A stretch of DNA of 56,416 nucleotides from a virus. The notes under the pieces were generated by a model. That model made no database searches. It was not told the DNA's origin and saw only the letters and a program-made list of their open reading frames with translations. Shown here in pieces: positions 27,100-35,418 of the stretch (the stretch's first letter is position 1; each line of letters opens with the position of its first letter). Made by a program: the position numbers and the translations under genes. The stretch spans positions 1 through 56,416 of IMG/VR virus record IMGVR_UViG_3300021440_000005; one strand, given 5' to 3'.

Positions 27100-27981
27100 T
27101 TATCCCTGCCAATCCACCCATCCAACCGAATATGGCTCTTCACCAATAACTTTCGTTATATCGTTCGGAAATGGGTCTGTACTTGTAATTGGGTTAGAGT
27201 TAAAGCTCCAACCGGCGCCCGAAACTGCCATCCAGACAGTGAGAGGGAAAGTTACGTCATCTGGATTTGCTTCCAAATTTAACCTTGGTCTAAGTAAATT
27301 AGATGTTAAGGTTACTGGATTAGCTGGATTTGGTGAATCGGGTCTTCCATCTGTACCTAAACTAAACTGAGTTTCATATGGAGTTGCTGACTGAGCAAAA
27401 AGGTATAGATTCGGCCTTGTAGCATCACTCATAGAAATTAATCTTACGTTTTCCCCTTGATTTGTGAATGGGAAGTCATAATACCCTTTTACAGTTACTG
27501 TTACAGTTAAAGGGAAAACATCTGACTCAATATAAATCGCAGTTATACTTCTGTATGGGCGAAGAATTGATGGATCTCCTCCAATCGAAGTGGCTAAAGA
27601 ACCTTGTGTGGTCATTTTTCTGTTGTAAAATTCATAACCAGATACAGTTGCAAAAGAGTTCGTGGTCGCTTCTGGAGCAGAGATTGAAATACACCTTGGT
27701 ACGTTAAGCTCTAAAAGATTATTCGCAATTGCAGAAACAGGATTTGTAATAAAATTAGATGCAATTGGGACGTATCCATTTGCATTCATTGTAACCGTAA
27801 CGACATTTACAGCAGTATTTATAACTCCATCAAAAGTATATGGACGCGGTGAGCCCACGCCAACTCCCATTGACGTCCAAGCACCAGGCGTTTGGAAATT
27901 ACCGACACTCAAACCCTGGATATAATCAGTTCCAGGGTTATCGTTTAAATCAATTATCATATCAATGGGATTGACAGCCAT
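27100..27981 (-). CDS. Beta-rich virion protein next to capsid gene
   Basis: 293 residues, AGGAG before the ATG at 27981. It contains SITAIYIESDVFPLTVTVTV and GYYDFPFTNQ, again the beta pattern shared with the next genes. Directly downstream of the major capsid gene, so a capsid decoration or stabilising protein is the simplest guess. Confidence 0.6.
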   Translation of the reverse strand: MAVNPIDMIIDLNDNPGTDYIQGLSVGNFQTPGAWTSMGVGVGSPRPYTFDGVINTAVNVVTVTMNANGYVPIASNFITNPVSAIANNLLELNVPRCISISAPEATTNSFATVSGYEFYNRKMTTQGSLATSIGGDPSILRPYRSITAIYIESDVFPLTVTVTVKGYYDFPFTNQGENVRLISMSDATRPNLYLFAQSATPYETQFSLGTDGRPDSPNPANPVTLTSNLLRPRLNLEANPDDVTFPLTVWMAVSGAGWSFNSNPITSTDPFPNDITKVIGEEPYSVGWVDWQG

Positions 27982-27989
27982 TTTAACTC

Positions 27990-28913
27990 CTAACCTAAGT
28001 TTTCGACTAAAGGTGCACGCGCGGCGTACATTGATCGCCAGTTGTCGAAACTTATTACCAAACGCATAAATGAGGAAATAATTAGTGACCAGTTTTGTGG
28101 ATCTGGAGCCTGCAACGTTTTCAAAGTTTCGCGCATATATTCCTTGAATCCAATAATTCGTGTTCTGAAGAAATAACCATTAGGAATGATGAAACGGTTA
28201 GATTGAATTCCTTCTTTTGCATACTGCAATTCGTTAGCAGGGTTCAACTCGAAAGACGAAGTACCAGGCTTAGTTACTGAGTTCATTACTACTGTGGCTT
28301 GAGGAAGCATTGGAGGAGCAACGATTAAAAGTTTAAAGTGGTTTTCAGGAACTGGCATACCATTTGCAGCTTTCAGATACCAAAGTCTGCTCATCAATTT
28401 GTTCAAAGATTGCATATGAAGTGGTGAAGCATAAGGTAGAGTATTTGATTGAACGCCGTCAGCAATCGGGTGTACTTCAGAGAAGTAAGGTAAATTGTCC
28501 CAGCCAACTGTTGCATTTGTCCAACCTTCGTTTAAGACTTTTGCAGCTAATAAATTCTGTCGCAAAATATGACTTTGCATAAATGCTGTACCGTAAGCTG
28601 GCGTCATTTGCTCACGATACAAGTTGTCTGCGATCTGCTCTTCTGTTGGAGCGATTTGTAAGGTGTATTTTTTAACATAAAAATATTTTTGTCCGCGACC
28701 TTGAATCGTGTCGGAATATGATGCAGCACCCTCTGGGGTATATTGCGAAGCACCCATCATGGCAATTTCCGAGGTTACCTCATATGAACGTTCCGTTCTT
28801 AACATATCGGTGAACGATTCGTATTCTTTGGCTACCGTAGGATATACGTCCGTAAAACTTTCGAAGCCTGGTTGCGTAAGAGCGATGATGGTACTTGTGG
28901 TAATTAACTTCAT
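27990..28913 (-). CDS. Major capsid protein, HK97 fold
   Basis: 307 residues, the usual length. The layout fits an HK97-type coat: early helix with FTDMLRTERSYE, an E-loop-like segment (GASQYTPEGAASYSDTIQG), the spine helix region (QSLNKLMSRLWYLK), P-domain beta strands (HFKLLIVAPPMLPQATVVM) and the closing FRTRIIGF/SWSLIISSF/RSMYAARAP strands. AAAGGAAA precedes the ATG. It sits between the duplicated abundant protein genes and the decoration-like genes. Confidence 0.75.
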   Translation of the reverse strand: MKLITTSTIIALTQPGFESFTDVYPTVAKEYESFTDMLRTERSYEVTSEIAMMGASQYTPEGAASYSDTIQGRGQKYFYVKKYTLQIAPTEEQIADNLYREQMTPAYGTAFMQSHILRQNLLAAKVLNEGWTNATVGWDNLPYFSEVHPIADGVQSNTLPYASPLHMQSLNKLMSRLWYLKAANGMPVPENHFKLLIVAPPMLPQATVVMNSVTKPGTSSFELNPANELQYAKEGIQSNRFIIPNGYFFRTRIIGFKEYMRETLKTLQAPDPQNWSLIISSFMRLVISFDNWRSMYAARAPLVENLG

Positions 28914-28952
28914 TTGGTATTTCCTTTATTATTTTTTTTTTTAAATACTTAT

Positions 28953-29729
28953 TTAAGTTGTTAGAGGTTGTACTATGGTAAAAGATTGCGCGTTTGTTGC
29001 GTCAATTCTCACTTTAACCTGGGGGTTTATCACAGGATTTGAACTTGTGGAGTAATCGTCTGGGTTGACACATCCTATTAAACGGGCGGAAATACGCGTT
29101 CCGTTTCCTAAATCATCAAATGCATTTTGCCAGTAAACCCCTGACAATCCATCCACCGCTGTATTTCCCATCGGGAAAGCTAGACTATTAACGGGATTTG
29201 GAGTTGGACTATTTGGCACATCAGGCAAATTAACTTGATAGGTGTTTAATGAAATCAGTGGGCCTTTTGTAAGGATGTCCTGATATTCTACAATTACGCC
29301 TTCATCATTGACCCCACCTGCCTGAACCTGGAATACTCCTTGTAAATCAACGCGGACAACAGCCATCACTTGTGTTTCTGGTTCAATTAAAGTTCCAGGA
29401 ATGAAGTTTGTCGATTGTTTTATATATCCGGGTTGTCCCAAAGGTGTGTACTTGAAACCTTCAAAAACTCCTATAACTGGGGCATAAATCGTTTGAACTA
29501 CTCCCGTCGGAAGCGGATAAACATATCCAGTTGGAGCTTGTGGAACATAATTATTAAATGAGTCGGGTGGAACGGATGCAACGTAGAAGTTTAAAACTGC
29601 CACGTCTCCAGCAAACCCGTACCAACCTCCTGTTGTGGGGAATGGAAACTCTTCGACGCCAGATTGGGCTAATGAAGAGTTGGAATGGCTATATAGAGAT
29701 CGTAAGCCATAAGGTGAAAGAGCTGCCAT
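28953..29729 (-). CDS. Abundant virion protein, copy 2
   Basis: 258 residues, close paralogue of the neighbouring gene: the first ~75 residues differ at only a few positions (MAAL-PYGLRSLYSHSNSS). Pro/Gly-rich beta protein with VMAVVRVDLQGVFQVQAGG and a C-terminal PQVKVRIDATNAQSF. Both copies have the same strong leader (AATAATAAGAAAGG). It lies before the major capsid gene, so a head-decoration protein is likely. Confidence 0.7.
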   Translation of the reverse strand: MAALSPYGLRSLYSHSNSSLAQSGVEEFPFPTTGGWYGFAGDVAVLNFYVASVPPDSFNNYVPQAPTGYVYPLPTGVVQTIYAPVIGVFEGFKYTPLGQPGYIKQSTNFIPGTLIEPETQVMAVVRVDLQGVFQVQAGGVNDEGVIVEYQDILTKGPLISLNTYQVNLPDVPNSPTPNPVNSLAFPMGNTAVDGLSGVYWQNAFDDLGNGTRISARLIGCVNPDDYSTSSNPVINPQVKVRIDATNAQSFTIVQPLTT

Positions 29730-29753
29730 AGGTATAACCTTTCTTATTATTTT

Positions 29754-30542
29754 TTAAGAAGTTAGAGGTTGAACAATTGCAAAAGATTGAGCGTTGATCG
29801 CATCAATTCTTACTTTAACCTGTGGGTTATAAACAGTCTTAGAACTTGTGGTGTAATCATCGGGGTTTACACAACCAATTAAACGGAAAGGATATGTTAT
29901 TCCTAGTCCATTTGATTGAAACGGTAAGTTATTATCTGAATCAAAGTACAAACTTGACATTCCGTTTTCTCCAGTATTTCCCATCGGGAAAAGCAGAGCG
30001 TTCACTGGGTTTGGAGTTGGACTATTTGGCACATCTGGTAACGTCACTTGATAGTAGGCTAGCGCAGAAAGATAGGATTTTGTTAAAATATATGGTCTTT
30101 CAACGACTCCTTGGCCATCAGAACGCCCTGCTTGCACTTGGTATACACCTTGCATATCAACTCGAACCACAGCCATTACCTGCGTTCCAGGTTGAATTAA
30201 GGTTCCGGGAATGAAGTTTGTCGATTCTTTGATATAACCTGGCTGCCCAAGAGGGGTGTATTTAAATCCTTCGAATACACCGATAACTGGTGCATAAACC
30301 GTATTATTTTGACGTACAGTAGGATAAGGATAAACATATCCAGTTGGAGCTTGTGGAACATAATTATTAAATGGGTCGGCTGGAACGGATGCAACGTAGA
30401 AGTTTAAACATGCTACGTCTCCAGCGAATCCGTACCATCCTCCTGTTGTGGGGAATGGAAACTCTTCGACGCCAGATTGCGCTAAAGAAGAGTTAGAATG
30501 GCTATATAGAGAACGTAAGCCATAAGGGGCAAGAGCTGCCAT
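29754..30542 (-). CDS. Abundant virion protein, copy 1
   Basis: 262 residues and first gene of the 30.5-18.2 kb operon. Nearly identical N-terminal half to copy 2, diverged in the C-terminal third (residues about 145-225), suggesting tandem duplication followed by divergence of an exposed region. Its leader carries AATAATAAGAAAGG and a TACAAT-type -10 upstream. Structural role inferred. Confidence 0.7.
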   Translation of the reverse strand: MAALAPYGLRSLYSHSNSSLAQSGVEEFPFPTTGGWYGFAGDVACLNFYVASVPADPFNNYVPQAPTGYVYPYPTVRQNNTVYAPVIGVFEGFKYTPLGQPGYIKESTNFIPGTLIQPGTQVMAVVRVDMQGVYQVQAGRSDGQGVVERPYILTKSYLSALAYYQVTLPDVPNSPTPNPVNALLFPMGNTGENGMSSLYFDSDNNLPFQSNGLGITYPFRLIGCVNPDDYTTSSKTVYNPQVKVRIDAINAQSFAIVQPLTS

Positions 30543-30555
30543 AGGTGTAACCTTT

Positions 30556-30585
30556 CTTATTATTTTTATATTATTTTAATTGTAT
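30556..30585 (-). promoter_or_regulatory. Leader and probable promoter of the capsid operon
   Basis: Minus strand reads TACAAT (30584-30579), an A/T-rich stretch, then AATAATAAGAAAGG before the start at 30542. It matches the late-type leader seen at other structural genes. Confidence 0.5.
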
Positions 30586-30589
30586 CGAA

Positions 30590-30663
30590 AAAAAAGTTGA
30601 CGTGAAATAAAAAAAAGGACTACTACTTCGTTAACTTTTTTATTTTTATTTCGAAGTAAGTCG
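30590..30663. repeat. Nested inverted repeats upstream of capsid operon
   Basis: Three pairs of arms interlock here: AAAAAAGTTGACG (30590) with CGTTAACTTTTTT (30629), GAAATAAAAA (30604) with TTTTTATTTC (30643), and GACTACTACTTCG (30618) with CGAAGTAAGTC (30652). The set could be a terminator for traffic from either side or a protein-binding site. The 240-nt gap 30543-30782 otherwise holds only the leader above and the stem-loop at 30724. Confidence 0.6.
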
Positions 30664-30723
30664 CCCTAGAAAGGTTTATTTGGCTGGATGAACCATCGCC
30701 ATATTAAGCATAGTAATTTAAAA

Positions 30724-30750
30724 GTTGTGTTACAACATAAATCGTGTAAC
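30724..30750 (+). promoter_or_regulatory. Stem-loop also present at 38094
   Basis: GTTGTGTTACAACATAAAT is almost repeated at 38096-38114 with three changed bases (ACA to TCG). Both copies contain GTTACA followed 9-10 nt later by TGTAA, forming a small palindrome. One copy precedes a small plus-strand gene, the other lies at the 5' end of the candidate tracrRNA. A shared operator is one explanation. Confidence 0.45.
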
Positions 30751-30782
30751 TATTTTACGGGATATAAAAAAGATATAAAAAT

Positions 30783-30968
30783 ATGGCTTATATTATTGAA
30801 ATAATTGCTCTCGTTTATGTTTACTATTTAATCTTCAAATCGGTTGCACGAAAGTTAAAACTTCAACGGCGACGCAACTATTTGTACAATTTGACTATTA
30901 TTCCAAAAGGGTTAATAAAACGACATGATTTACCGTTTTCTGAAAATATTAAAATTAAAAATTATTAA
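30783..30968 (+). CDS. Small membrane protein
   Basis: 61 residues. Residues 3-20 (YIIEIIALVYVYYLIF) form one membrane segment, followed by a basic stretch (RKLKLQRRRN), giving an inside-facing C-terminus by the positive-inside rule. There is no clear ribosome site, only A-rich sequence. The stem-loop at 30724 lies just upstream. Could be a holin-like or superinfection protein, but only membrane insertion can be supported. Confidence 0.4.
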   Translation: MAYIIEIIALVYVYYLIFKSVARKLKLQRRRNYLYNLTIIPKGLIKRHDLPFSENIKIKNY

Positions 30969-31055
30969 ATTTTTTGAACGAAAAAAGTGTGAAACGAACC
31001 CCTTTAAATGCACGGGAAAAGTTAAACACCCCTATCAAAGAAATAAGAACAAACG

Positions 31056-31442
31056 TTAGTCTTGTAAAGCTTTGGTATAAAATGAAAGGTCGATCTTTTT
31101 GTTATCCTCGACCTTCTCCTCTTTAATATTAATTGGTAGGTCGTTCACCGAGCAAAGCATTCTTGCTTTGTCCGTCAAATCTATTACGTTCGAAGAAATA
31201 TCCTCAATTTTTACTTTTTCAAGAATATCGCCATACATTTTTAATGACGTTAAAATTTTATTTAAGAGTGAAGGTGTTAACTGCTTTTTAGCTAATAAAT
31301 TAAACGCTTTCTCATGCGCGACTTGAACATCGTGTAAATTTCTCATCCGCATTAAAAAGGATAAGTTAGCCTCCTCGAACATTCTATTTTCGAGTAATTG
31401 CATGCGCATTGAATCGATAAGCATATTTTTGGAGGCAGTCAT
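31056..31442 (-). CDS. Helical protein of unknown function
   Basis: 128 residues, mostly helical, Met-rich at the start (MTASKNMLIDSMRMQLLENR). Its gene follows the 31446 gene by 3 nt in one operon. A small terminase has not been recognised elsewhere and this is a candidate by size, but no DNA-binding motif is obvious. Confidence 0.55.
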   Translation of the reverse strand: MTASKNMLIDSMRMQLLENRMFEEANLSFLMRMRNLHDVQVAHEKAFNLLAKKQLTPSLLNKILTSLKMYGDILEKVKIEDISSNVIDLTDKARMLCSVNDLPINIKEEKVEDNKKIDLSFYTKALQD

Positions 31443-31445
31443 TTA

Positions 31446-31949
31446 TTACATCCCGTTAAATTTTGTTAGCCCGCGAATAGTTGAATATAGTACTTCGTCA
31501 AAGCATTCTGTTTTTAGTGACCATTCGAATTCTTCACAGAAATCAGCGTACTTTTTAAATATGGGGTGAGTTAATATTTCACGTTTCCAGACTGCAAAAC
31601 GTTCAACTTCAACCCGGAAGTCTTTGTTATCACGGATAAAAGAATACTCTGGTGGGTCTACAAACAAGAAAATAAATGTTTTTTTACAGGCAATAGGTTT
31701 CATTTCCTGGTTGTTTTGGACTACTGACAATTTGATGGGAACGTGTACAAAGAAAGGGAAGATTACATTATCGATTTCGCCTTCTAAACCAATGGGACGA
31801 TAGTTCATTGGCTCGACATATATTCCTTTATCAATTCTACTTATCAAGTGAGCCATGATTTGAAATCTTTGTTCTTTTGTAAATGCTGGCGCATTTTCGG
31901 CTACGTCTTGTTTATATTGATTTTCTGTTATTTCAGGTTTCTTCGACAT
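31446..31949 (-). CDS. Soluble protein of unknown function
   Basis: 167 residues, no membrane segment. Central beta segment (NVIFPFFVHVPIKLSVV, then KKTFIFLFVDPPEY) followed by helices rich in Phe/Trp/Glu. AGGAAG before the ATG at 31949 and an ATAATAATAGG leader. Transcribed away from cas9; the two share a divergent intergenic region of about 230 nt that also holds the small-RNA candidate at 32006-32068. Confidence 0.55.
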   Translation of the reverse strand: MSKKPEITENQYKQDVAENAPAFTKEQRFQIMAHLISRIDKGIYVEPMNYRPIGLEGEIDNVIFPFFVHVPIKLSVVQNNQEMKPIACKKTFIFLFVDPPEYSFIRDNKDFRVEVERFAVWKREILTHPIFKKYADFCEEFEWSLKTECFDEVLYSTIRGLTKFNGM

Positions 31950-32005
31950 ATTTTCTTCCTATTATTATGGAAAAATAATATCACGTTTGGATTTTCTTAC
32001 ACTAG

Positions 32006-32068
32006 AAAAAAAGATAGTAGGGATTTTTCCCTACTAGAGCTTTACAGCACAAGGTGCTTTGTCGATAC
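32006..32068 (-). ncRNA. Candidate small RNA divergent from cas9
   Basis: Minus strand: -35 TTGCAT (32103-32098), 17-nt spacer, -10 TATGAT (32080-32075), then ~63 nt holding the tight hairpin AGCACCTTGTGCT, the 8-bp hairpin AGTAGGGA/TCCCTACT and seven T. Its size, two hairpins, U-tail and position resemble tracrRNAs encoded opposite cas9. Ten bases, TTTTGTATCG, can pair with repeat bases CGATATAGAG using three G-U pairs, but half of them precede the predicted start and the first six repeat bases pair poorly. It may be an alternative tracrRNA, a regulator, or just a terminator. Confidence 0.4.
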
Positions 32069-32111
32069 AAAATGATCATAAAACAAAATATCATGCTATG
32101 CAAGATATTTC

Positions 32112-32152
32112 TTGAACATTTTTCAAACTAGTTTAAAATCACTCTAGATAAT
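32112..32152 (+). promoter_or_regulatory. cas9 promoter with repeat-like sequence
   Basis: TTGAAC (32112-32117), 16 nt, TAAAAT (32134-32139), start expected near 32146. TAAAATC and TCTAGAT here (32134-32140 and 32143-32149) equal the reverse complement of the CRISPR repeat's GATTTTA and ATCTAGA in the same order, with a 2-nt insertion. The -35 boxes of this promoter and the divergent small-RNA promoter are 8 nt apart. Confidence 0.55.
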
Positions 32153-32180
32153 ATGTTTTTTTTAAAAATAAGGAGTGTAA

Positions 32181-35100
32181 ATGAACAGTTTAGGTTTAAA
32201 AATATCATCTAATTTCGTTGCATATTCTCTAATACAAAAGGGGGAAGAGAATAAATTTCTTAGCACTGGTATACACATGTTTAAGGCTAATGAAGATCCA
32301 AAGCTTGGAGGTTCGCTTCAAATAGCCCGTTCTGGATTCAGAAGACGCCGTGCTTGGTTGAAGCGACGAATAAAGCGGTCGATTAATATTAGAAATATAT
32401 TCAAAACTTTAGGAGTTTCTACTTCTCCTAGTTCTGAAGAACTTAGAAAAGTTTGGGATTTGAGAGCAAAGGGATTGGACGAGAAACTTTCCATCCGTGA
32501 ACTTCAGATAATCATAGTTTACATGTCAAAAAAACGTGGGTATAAGTCCAACCGCCTTTCTAACTCACCAGCTAATGAAAATGGGAAGATCCTCGAAGCT
32601 ATTGCACGAACTAAAAACGAGATTAAAGAAGCTGGGGCTCGTACTTTTGGTGAGTTCCTGAAAGACAAACGTCAGAAGCGTAATCGTAAAGGCGAGTATT
32701 TGTTTTTCGCTGACAGAGAGATGATTGAAAATGAATTTGATTTGATTCTTGCTAAACAGCTTGAGTTAGGTTTAGAGGGCATAACTGAAGATCTTGTTGA
32801 GAAGATTCGTGAAGTATTGTTCTATCAAATTCCCATGAAGACTTTAGGTCACTTTGGTAAGAAATGTTACATTTACCCAGAAGAGAATGTACTTCACCGC
32901 GATACTTTTACTGCCAATATTTTTAATCTTTTGCGCAAAATTAATGACCTCAACATTTATCGATACAAACCTGAGTACGAAACCTACACACTTAACACTC
33001 GTCAGATCGGTGAGATTGTCCTCAAGGTATTTGATAAAAAAACTTTAACATATAAAGCTCTTAGAAAGATGTTAGGTCTTTCCATAGACTGGATAATTAA
33101 TATTGAAGAAGAAACTTTAGATAAATCTTTCTTTAATTTCACTTCTTTTCATGACTTATATCCCATATTCTCGAAAGTGGCATCATTTCCTTATGTTTTG
33201 GATAAGGACTCTCCTGAAGATATTTTAGATAACCCGAAAGCGATCAAATTCTATGACGAATTAATTAACTGTTTAGCCATTAACTTTGAACGAGATGAGT
33301 TACTGCATGAAGTTATTAAAGTCTTTGAAGACAATGGAGTTTCTGAATTTTTGGATCTTTATGACAAGGAAGAGGATGACGAGAAGTTTGATATTTATGA
33401 CATAGTTTCTTTAGAGAACTTCACTACTATGCATTCTCTTTCAAAGAAGGCCATGGAATTCTTTATAGAGCATTTCCAATATGGAAAAAGCTATGCAAGT
33501 ATTTTCAATGAACATTTCGCTAAAAACTCTGGTCTTGAAAAGTTGGTTAAGCTTCCACGTTTTGAAGAAACTAACAACTCTGTCATTAACCGAACTTGTG
33601 CCGAAGTACGTAAAGTTATTAACGCACTTAAGCGTGAGCATGAGATTGATGAAATTTATTTCTATTCAGTTCCTGATTTTGGATTAAACATGTCTGACAG
33701 ACGCCGATTAGCTTTCCTTGAGCGCGAACATAAGAAGGTCCGTACTTCACTGGTTGAGCTTTTGAAAGAGATTTGCATTAACGATCTTTCTGAAGAAACC
33801 ATTCAAAAGGCTGTGCTTTGGAAAGAGCAAGGTGAGCGTTGTATCTACACTGGTAAGTTTATAGCCCCAGATTTGCTAAATACTGATCAAGTTTCTATTA
33901 TTAATATTTTGCCTTATGGTGCTACTTTTGATAATAGCTCTGACAACAAGGCTCTCATTTATACTAATCATGACATTAAACGGAAGTCTAAATCCTTAGC
34001 TTTGTTAGCTAAAACAGACGAAAGGATCAATGCAGCTACATTCTTCTCTGATATTCAGAACATGTATAACGACAAGGTTTTGAGACATAAGAAGTATGAA
34101 CGATTGATGACCCTTGAGTTTGATGAAGCTGAGTTAAAACTAAAGAATCGTATGGATAACAGAGTAGTTAACCGAAGAATTATTAACCACTTCTCTTCAT
34201 ATCTTGTCCCACGCGAAAATGTCTTTTCAATTCGCAACAGTGTTGTTGATAACCTGAAAGAATATTTGTCTCTTAATCAATTAGAGTTTAAAGATTCTCG
34301 AGATAAAGTTGATTCAAAATACGAACATATCTTGGACGCAATGATTGTGAACTTCGCATCCAAAGACCTTCTTGAGAAGTCAGCTGCATATTTTGATTCA
34401 GTTGATAAGACGCAGGATTTCACTTATTCCGTGAGTTTTGTCGAGGAGTTAGAAAATGCAAAGATAAACCGTATGATTTCATGTGACGCTTCAGGTTCTT
34501 TGCATGGTAGCACGATTTACAAGCTCCCTAAGAAACTTCGTCACAAATACAAAGAAAATGAAACATTCATGTTATCAGTCAATGAATATTTGGATGAAGA
34601 GAACAGAATAATCAAACGTGTTCCACTTGAAACTATTGATAAAAAGAGCTTGAAAAATTTAGTGTGTAAGCTAGATCCAGGCAAACATTTATATTCAGAA
34701 ATCGTGAAACGTTTAGATAATGAGCCAGATCCAGAGAAGGCTTTTGTTGCCCCTATCTTCTTGAATGATAAGTTTAATCATCCAAAAAGAGTTAAAGAAG
34801 TTGAGATTTTCGTTGAAACACGTTCTGGAATTTTTAAACATCAGGGGGTTGCTGCTAACGGTGACTTCATACGTTTAGACTTGTTTAAGGACACGGATGG
34901 TAATATTTTGAGTTGTCCAATATATGCAATGGACGTTATTCGAGGTAAGCTACCTAATTTCCATATTACTGAAGATGGCTATGAACCGCTGAACTATACT
35001 CATAAGTTTTTGGCATCAATTAACAAAAACCAGAAGGTACTGTTTACGAAGACTAAGAAAGATTCGAAGATGGAAATCACTGGTTTTTTCCTGAACTACA

Positions 35101-35300
35101 ACCGTTCAAACAACGGCGTTCTGCTTACAGACATTATTGTTAAGACTTATAATCATCAGGGTGTATTGCAGGAAAAAGTAAGCATTCTTGAAAATGTCTT
35201 CTACTTGAAATCAGTTGATAATGTGCAGGTATTCCACTACGATATTCTAGAGTCTAAACACCTCATCGACTTTAAGGGTAACCAACCTCAATTCAAATAA
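32181..35300 (+). CDS. cas9: Nuclease-dead type II-C Cas9
   Basis: 1039 residues, normal for a compact type II-C Cas9 and uninterrupted. RuvC-I reads LGLKISSNF, with Lys7 in place of the catalytic Asp. The Arg-rich bridge helix (about 50-72) is intact and is followed by the family's KKRGYKSNR. RuvC-II reads EIYFYSVPD, with Tyr495 for Glu. The HNH domain keeps LWKEQGERCIYTGK (~546-560) but the DHxxPYS core is VSIINILPYG, so Asp/His are Ile574/Asn575, and the later Asn is Ser603. RuvC-III keeps His716 and Asp719. Recognition and PAM-interacting parts are full length. It should bind guide RNA and DNA without cutting. AGGAG precedes the ATG; a terminator follows. No cas1, cas2 or csn2 nearby. Confidence 0.95.
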   Translation: MNSLGLKISSNFVAYSLIQKGEENKFLSTGIHMFKANEDPKLGGSLQIARSGFRRRRAWLKRRIKRSINIRNIFKTLGVSTSPSSEELRKVWDLRAKGLDEKLSIRELQIIIVYMSKKRGYKSNRLSNSPANENGKILEAIARTKNEIKEAGARTFGEFLKDKRQKRNRKGEYLFFADREMIENEFDLILAKQLELGLEGITEDLVEKIREVLFYQIPMKTLGHFGKKCYIYPEENVLHRDTFTANIFNLLRKINDLNIYRYKPEYETYTLNTRQIGEIVLKVFDKKTLTYKALRKMLGLSIDWIINIEEETLDKSFFNFTSFHDLYPIFSKVASFPYVLDKDSPEDILDNPKAIKFYDELINCLAINFERDELLHEVIKVFEDNGVSEFLDLYDKEEDDEKFDIYDIVSLENFTTMHSLSKKAMEFFIEHFQYGKSYASIFNEHFAKNSGLEKLVKLPRFEETNNSVINRTCAEVRKVINALKREHEIDEIYFYSVPDFGLNMSDRRRLAFLEREHKKVRTSLVELLKEICINDLSEETIQKAVLWKEQGERCIYTGKFIAPDLLNTDQVSIINILPYGATFDNSSDNKALIYTNHDIKRKSKSLALLAKTDERINAATFFSDIQNMYNDKVLRHKKYERLMTLEFDEAELKLKNRMDNRVVNRRIINHFSSYLVPRENVFSIRNSVVDNLKEYLSLNQLEFKDSRDKVDSKYEHILDAMIVNFASKDLLEKSAAYFDSVDKTQDFTYSVSFVEELENAKINRMISCDASGSLHGSTIYKLPKKLRHKYKENETFMLSVNEYLDEENRIIKRVPLETIDKKSLKNLVCKLDPGKHLYSEIVKRLDNEPDPEKAFVAPIFLNDKFNHPKRVKEVEIFVETRSGIFKHQGVAANGDFIRLDLFKDTDGNILSCPIYAMDVIRGKLPNFHITEDGYEPLNYTHKFLASINKNQKVLFTKTKKDSKMEITGFFLNYNRSNNGVLLTDIIVKTYNHQGVLQEKVSILENVFYLKSVDNVQVFHYDILESKHLIDFKGNQPQFK

Positions 35301-35311
35301 TTGCTAGTTTT

Positions 35312-35340
35312 CCCCTTCCTTAATAAGAAGGGGTTTTTTT
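35312..35340 (+). terminator. Terminator of cas9
   Basis: CCCCTTC and GAAGGGG form a 7-bp stem with an 8-nt loop, followed by seven T. It lies 12 nt after the cas9 stop, so cas9 is a one-gene transcript. Confidence 0.9.
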
Positions 35341-35418
35341 CCTTGTTTGGATAAACACTTAAAGTATGGCAAACATTATTTATTACTCTTTTAGCAAATT
35401 TAAACATTTTAGATCCCC

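Noticed and set aside
33051-33076. Similarity of spacer 2 to the cas9 gene (AAAGCTCTT and ATGTTAG)
   Set aside because: The two blocks need a 2-nt gap to align and the PAM-side end mismatches.
32181-35300. IscB or transposon-type HNH/RuvC protein instead of Cas9
   Set aside because: Length, bridge helix, KKRGYKSNR after it, the LWKEQGERCIYTG HNH entry and a nearby 36-bp repeat array all fit type II-C Cas9.
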